This document shows positions 31,000-34,840 of a stretch of 34,840 nucleotides of DNA, in pieces; positions within the stretch are counted from its first letter, which is position 1, and each line of letters opens with the position of its first letter. The DNA comes from Armatimonadota bacterium. GTDB lineage: Bacteria > Armatimonadota > Chthonomonadetes > Chthonomonadales > CAJBBX01. The notes beneath the pieces were generated by a model. The model was given only the letters and a program-made list of their open reading frames with translations. It searched no databases and was not told the DNA's origin. The position numbers and the translations under genes are program-made. The stretch is from NCBI GenBank assembly GCA_026392115.1, contig JAPLCQ010000045.1, positions 1 through 34,840 on the forward strand, read 5' to 3'.

Positions 31000-33178
31000 A
31001 TTCGGCCACGGCTGCCGTGACCAACGGGCAGACGGCATTCGCCAGTTGCTGCTGCTTGTGGGAGAGCCCTCCAGCCGTGCCAACTGCGCCGCCAGCGAAG
31101 CGGAACCAATCTGGAAACGACTGAAGTCGTGACGCCTCGCGCAGTGATAGCCCTCGGTGTTGGTCGGGGTGTATCAACATGCTCTTCCGGTAGTGCCCGA
31201 TCGTGATAGCCGGTTCGTCATAGCGAAGCCGTCGGTATATGCTGCTGTGTGTGCGCTCCGCGTCGGCGTAGTTGGTCAGGTGCTCCACGATATCTTCCCA
31301 GTTTCCCCCCGGGGGGACGAGCTTGTAACGCTCAATCACATAGGCGGCATGGCGCGACGTGACGTGGTCAGTGATGGTGCCGGACGGTGCACTCGCTCGC
31401 ATGGCGGCCAGGAACGCATTGCGGGCGAGGTCCGCCTCGGCCGGCCCCACATACGGACACTCGTCGACAAGCCGTCCGTTGGCGACCTCAGGAAGGTCGG
31501 CGATCGCGTCTCTCACGGTAACGTACGCCTGACCGGTGCCGGGCCCATGGGTTGGCCGCGGGAACGGGCCCCAGTCCCCGAAGTCCTCCCGGCCGTAACC
31601 GAGGTCACGGGACAATCCCAGGACGAAGAAGCGGTTTCGATGCTGTGGAACGCCGTACCACACCGCGTCAAGTACCTTTGGAAAGACCGTGTATCCTAGG
31701 TCGGCCATCTGGCATGCCAGGCTGTCGACCACGCTCACGTGCTCATATGTCGCCTCATGTGGCGGGGTCCAGAGAATCCCCTGGACGTTCTCCATCAGAA
31801 ACACCCGAGGGCGCAGAGCCGCCACGTACTGCAGGTACACGTCAACGAGCTTGTTGTTGGGGTTTCCGCTGTGCCACGTGTTCCGATTCGCGCTTGAGAA
31901 GCCCTGACACGGAGGGCCGCCGATTAGCACGTCTAGTCCACCTGCATCACGGACGCGTGAAGCCACGACCTGCATGGCCCGTTCGCTTCGCAGGTCGAGC
32001 GGACCTGCATCTTTTGGCACCGCCGAGGCGTGCCGTTGGCCTTCGAGTGAGGCGAATGCCGCATGGCTGAACGCGAGGGTTTGAACGTAGATAGGCTCGA
32101 CCTCGGCGGATACCAGCAAGCGATACAGGCTGCCGCGCTGCCGTGCGAGGAGGAACCCGAGCCCCATTCCGCCAGCTCCGGCGAACAGCTCAGCCACCGT
32201 AAGTTCGTTCCTCGCCTGCGCAAGGACGCGCCGGCGAGCGTCTTCGGCGGGACACGCCGCCGCGTCTCGGGCGGTGATCTCGTCCTGGTGGCGCATGATG
32301 GCTATGTTGGGCCGACCAGCCATTGCACGAGCAAGCTGCGGCCCCTGGAGTGTGGCTTGCCCTTCGCCGGCGCCCGCTGGCCCGTTTCTGGCCGCCCGCT
32401 CATCGCGTCTCGTGACTGGCCAGATCCATCTCGTCCAAGCGATGGCCCTTACCAGATCCGCATCGCGCACCCCTTCCTTGGATGCGAGCGCGATGAGCGT
32501 GCCAGGATTGAGCCCATGGATGCCACCTGTCTGCGATACGACGAGCCGCCCAGGAATGCCGGGCGCAATCTCGACGGGGCCGAGGTCAGCGATCTGATAG
32601 TCCATCGCACGACCGCTGATCGGATGGTCCACAGCCACTGTTCGCCACGCAGTGGCCTTGAGGAGGTCGACTAGATGGCTGGTGCCACGCGACGGCAGCC
32701 GCGCCTCAGCAGTAGCCCTGACGAGGGAGTGACTCCTGGGCACCAGCAGGACGAACCTGAAACCACGCTGATGTACCGCGTCGATGAGACGGAGGTCGCC
32801 ATAGCGAGTGCCCGCTGCGACGACCAGATCGCGCTCTACACGCGCGAAGCGCTCAAGCAAGGTGAGTGCTGCCATCTGGCGCGCGTCACGGCGCGTGCCA
32901 TCAGTTCGCAAGCCGAGCGACCCCAAAGTCTTGGCGCGCCCGTCTGTGATGAGGTGGGCGCTCAGTGTGATGCCCGGCCGCAGGGCGTCCCTGTCGTGCG
33001 TCGGTTCCCGGAATGCGCGCTCGGAGTCGTCCTCGATCAACAAGATCGGTGACGGTGCCGGTCTGAGGTCCTGGGCGCAGACGGCGGCGCCAAATGCGCA
33101 GGGGTCTCGTTCGCCATCAGGTTCGCGCAGCTCCAACGCGTCATCGCCTGCTGCACTCGACACGGCTGGCGCACTCAA
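30983..33178 (-). CDS. C5-cytosine DNA methyltransferase with DDE-transposase-like N-terminal segment
   Basis: The open frame is 731 codons from TTG 33178. Residues 330-731 are a complete Dcm-type enzyme: LFAGAGGMGLGF (motif I), GGPPCQGFSSANRN with the nucleophile Cys424 (IV), FLMENVQGI (VI), YGVPQHRNRFF (VIII), and a short target-recognition part before RLRYDEPAITIGHYRKSMLI and QQQLANAVCPL (IX-X). A start at ATG 32296 or 32323 would give a normal 437-446-residue enzyme, but neither has a ribosome binding site. Residues 40-290 resemble the catalytic core of IS4/IS701 transposases: ILLIEDDSERAF, DLVVAAGTRYGDLRLIDAVH, FRFVLLVPRSHSL and PGRLVVSQTGGIHGL. The second Asp and the final Glu of DDE are missing. 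It heads the cargo operon. Confidence 0.85.
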   Translation of the reverse strand: MSAPAVSSAAGDDALELREPDGERDPCAFGAAVCAQDLRPAPSPILLIEDDSERAFREPTHDRDALRPGITLSAHLITDGRAKTLGSLGLRTDGTRRDARQMAALTLLERFARVERDLVVAAGTRYGDLRLIDAVHQRGFRFVLLVPRSHSLVRATAEARLPSRGTSHLVDLLKATAWRTVAVDHPISGRAMDYQIADLGPVEIAPGIPGRLVVSQTGGIHGLNPGTLIALASKEGVRDADLVRAIAWTRWIWPVTRRDERAARNGPAGAGEGQATLQGPQLARAMAGRPNIAIMRHQDEITARDAAACPAEDARRRVLAQARNELTVAELFAGAGGMGLGFLLARQRGSLYRLLVSAEVEPIYVQTLAFSHAAFASLEGQRHASAVPKDAGPLDLRSERAMQVVASRVRDAGGLDVLIGGPPCQGFSSANRNTWHSGNPNNKLVDVYLQYVAALRPRVFLMENVQGILWTPPHEATYEHVSVVDSLACQMADLGYTVFPKVLDAVWYGVPQHRNRFFVLGLSRDLGYGREDFGDWGPFPRPTHGPGTGQAYVTVRDAIADLPEVANGRLVDECPYVGPAEADLARNAFLAAMRASAPSGTITDHVTSRHAAYVIERYKLVPPGGNWEDIVEHLTNYADAERTHSSIYRRLRYDEPAITIGHYRKSMLIHPDQHRGLSLREASRLQSFPDWFRFAGGAVGTAGGLSHKQQQLANAVCPLVTAAVAEYVFGI

Positions 33179-33664
33179 GCTCCACCCCCGGAGGCAGGCC
33201 CTGCACTAAGTCTCGTCCCTTGCGTCCGATCGTTCACTGAGGACCTCTGTGCCGATTCGTATGGTGCCATTGACGGGCTCTGTGCCGCCGCCGCATCCTC
33301 GCGGGCCCATCAGGATGCGTCACAATCCACTGCGGTCGGGCCCCATGCTGCACGGCCGAACGGCGGAGTCATCGGCCCCAGAAGGCCACTCGTCAGCAGT
33401 GGTGTTGTCCACGGCTGTCGGCGGGGTCTGCGCTGCAGCAGGAGCCGGGTTCGGTGCCGCCACCAGACCCTGTGCCGTACCCAAAGCAGTTTATCCGTTC
33501 GCCACCGGAAACCCGACATCCTCTCGCCGCGTCACTGCGCTCGCACGCGTGGCTACATCAGATGCGCGACTGCCGTGGGTCACCAGTGCCTCGGTCGGGT
33601 CCAGGATGCGCGATCCTGGCACTCACGTCGTGCCGGAGGGCGGTCACCCTCCGGCAGGAAGCGC
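33179..33664. other. Gene-free stretch with two hairpins
   Basis: No believable gene is present in these 486 bases. Two perfect hairpins lie at its right end, just past the stop of the small gene at 33665. CCAGGAT/ATCCTGG (33601-33619) has a 5-base loop, and TGCCGGAGGG/CCCTCCGGCA (33631-33656) has a 6-base loop. Neither has a T-run, so they are stable RNA folds or a weak terminator of the leftward small gene. The promoter of the methyltransferase operon should lie between 33180 and about 33250, but no clear boxes were found. Confidence 0.55.
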
Positions 33665-33955
33665 TCAGTACTCCTCGGGCAGCAGGAACGTCGTTGCCGA
33701 ACGGTCCGCCTCCGTGATGATCCAGAACTTCGTCCCGTTCCGGTCGCGGTAGGATGATAGGAGCCGGAACCCCTCACGAATGGAGAGCTCGTTCTCGGCC
33801 CAGTCCTCGGAGCCGACCTCGCCCCAGTCGCCGGCGGCGTGCCGCGACAGCGCCTTCAGCAGGTCGTCTGGATCCAGCGCGCTTACTGCGCCGCGCGTTG
33901 AGACGATCCTGCCCAGGTTGAACTGCCCTGCTGTTGTGTGTTTCTTGTCCGTCAT
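33665..33955 (-). CDS. Small conserved mobile-element protein, copy 2
   Basis: 96 residues from ATG 33955, preceded by AGGAGGACAT, a strong ribosome binding site. The long in-frame extension upstream is low-complexity and rejected. It is a paralogue of the protein at 20106-20405, with matching GDWGE, SEDWAENELSIREGFRLLSS and WIITEADRSATTFLLPEEY. The N-terminus MTDKKHTTAGQFNLGRIVST differs. The function is unknown, as for copy 1. Two diverged copies flank the defence cargo. Confidence 0.8.
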   Translation of the reverse strand: MTDKKHTTAGQFNLGRIVSTRGAVSALDPDDLLKALSRHAAGDWGEVGSEDWAENELSIREGFRLLSSYRDRNGTKFWIITEADRSATTFLLPEEY

Positions 33956-34840
33956 ATGTCCTCCTGTGTTACGGTTAACGTGTTTCTTCACAGCCGGCTG
34001 AGAAACCGGTAACCGGGCACGGGAGGACTGTTCATTGGCGGCGTGCGGCGGGCCGGAGCGATTGCCGGCGGGCATGACGCCGCTCTGCGGTGGCGTGACC
34101 GGTGCAGCGAGGCCCCACAGCAAGCCGGCCCTCGGGGCGGATACCAGACGGACGGAAACACGGCGGGGGGCAGTGCGGCAGGCGTCGATGTGCGGCGTGG
34201 AGCGCGGCACGGGGATGGGAAGGCGCTGCGGCACGCAGGCGACGGGGCACGGCGGGCGCGGGGACAGAGGAACGTACGACCGCGAGGGAGACCGCTCTTG
34301 TGTCGCCACCGGAACGGTATCAAGTGCGGCGTTTGGTGACCGTGCCCAGGTGCCAGATGGGGCGAGCGTTCCCACGGCCAGAGAGTGACTGACCGACGGC
34401 GTAGGTGCTCTGTTCGCGTAGCATCACCCGCCGGTCATGGGGATGGCAGCGATGTCCGCGACCGGCTGCTGGCCTGCCGCTGTGAGGACGCCGCCGTCGT
34501 CAGCCTCTGGTGCGCTAACAGCAGGGCACGATCCAGCGGAGCCCCCACGGGGCCAACTAGGCCAGTCGCCGCCAGGTCCGCTTTCGGTACGAGGCGTCGT
34601 GACCACTAACCATCCGCCATCTGACGCCCGTCCAGCGCAGTTCCGCCCACTACCGCGGCCCAGTGTATCATAGGAACTCCGTAAGCGTCAAACACTCCCC
34701 ACATTGCGGCCTACCTCCAGCCTGTGGTAGAACCGCCGGTGGGGTGCGGTATGCGTCGGACATGCTGCGGCCCGCCGTTTGACGGCCCGATCCGGGGTCT
34801 GGCTATGCCCGCTTGTTGGCGGGGGCCGCGCAGCGCTCTT
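33956..34840. other. Gene-free right end of the window
   Basis: I see no gene here; open frames give Gly/Arg/Thr-rich products without codon bias. Small features are an 11-base palindrome CCGGTAACCGG near 34005-34015, and two short hairpins at the very end, GCCGT/ACGGC (34774-34786) and CCCGC/GCGGG (34808-34823). No second copy of the tRNA 3' end is present, so the element continues beyond the window. This could be an origin or transfer-origin region, but nothing proves it. Confidence 0.5.

Noticed and set aside
32063-32674. Plus-strand frame of 203 codons inside the methylase region
   Set aside because: Its first part is antisense to the unmistakable motif I region of the methyltransferase, and no family resemblance or ribosome binding site was seen.
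33956-34375. N-terminal extension of the small protein at 33665
   Set aside because: The strong ribosome binding site AGGAGGACAT before ATG 33955 and the paralogue's length fix the short form. The extension is low complexity.
33180-34840. attR, a second copy of the tRNA-fMet 3' end
   Set aside because: No stretch similar to the T stem and acceptor end of the tRNA is present, so the right junction must lie beyond the window.

Overview
The window is bacterial chromosomal DNA of high GC content. It is split by an initiator tRNA gene at about 13.3 kb into a metabolic host region on the left and an integrated mobile element on the right. The left side looks like an uncultured, saccharolytic soil or sediment bacterium. 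It carries a sugar ABC transporter, isomerase-like and amidohydrolase genes, a GH16-like enzyme, an Rpn-family nuclease gene and GTAGGGGCGGGTTT palindromes. Planctomycetota or Armatimonadota would fit, but the sequence alone does not decide the phylum.

Region 1 (1-8.0 kb) starts with the tail of a methyltransferase and two very small reading frames. A long leftward gene set follows: permease, sugar-binding lipoprotein, Rpn nuclease, class III aminotransferase, fucose-isomerase-like protein and amidohydrolase. It reads as a sugar or amino-sugar uptake and catabolism operon, but no transporter ATPase is present. Region 2 (7.75-8.9 kb) is a scar-like intergenic zone. It holds a terminator-like hairpin, a 20-bp inverted repeat, a 28-codon frame that begins like Cas9 (RuvC-I motif) and then stops, a small membrane protein and 10-bp tandem repeats. 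Region 3 (8.9-13.2 kb) has a secreted TIM-barrel-like lipoprotein, a GH16-like protein, an SPL-type radical SAM protein and a flavin-binding PNPOx-like protein.

Region 4 (13.3 kb to the window end) is an integrative element inserted at the 3' end of the tRNA-fMet gene. A large serine recombinase abuts the tRNA, and its last codons are the antisense strand of the tRNA. Next come a small CxC protein, a phage-type adenine methyltransferase, a winged-helix/BTAD protein fused to an apparently dead Shedu-like (DUF4263) nuclease domain, and a coupled ExeA-like ATPase / ribbon-helix-helix / RepO-like replication operon. These are followed by small plasmid-type proteins, a RepB-like primase and a DUF2958 protein. 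The element looks self-replicating, but no conjugation or phage structural genes are visible. Its right end lies outside the window.

The main cargo (22.9-33.2 kb) is one tightly coupled leftward operon: C5-cytosine methyltransferase, HhH-GPD mismatch glycosylase, GHKL (MutL/MORC-like) ATPase, Z1 helicase-like protein, DUF4420 PD-(D/E)XK nuclease and AIPR protein. It matches the MZA/MORC-type defence islands. It has two unusual features: a Mig-like T:G glycosylase where such islands often carry Vsr, and a methyltransferase frame extended at its N-terminus by a degenerate DDE-transposase-like segment. The last 0.9 kb shows no convincing gene.
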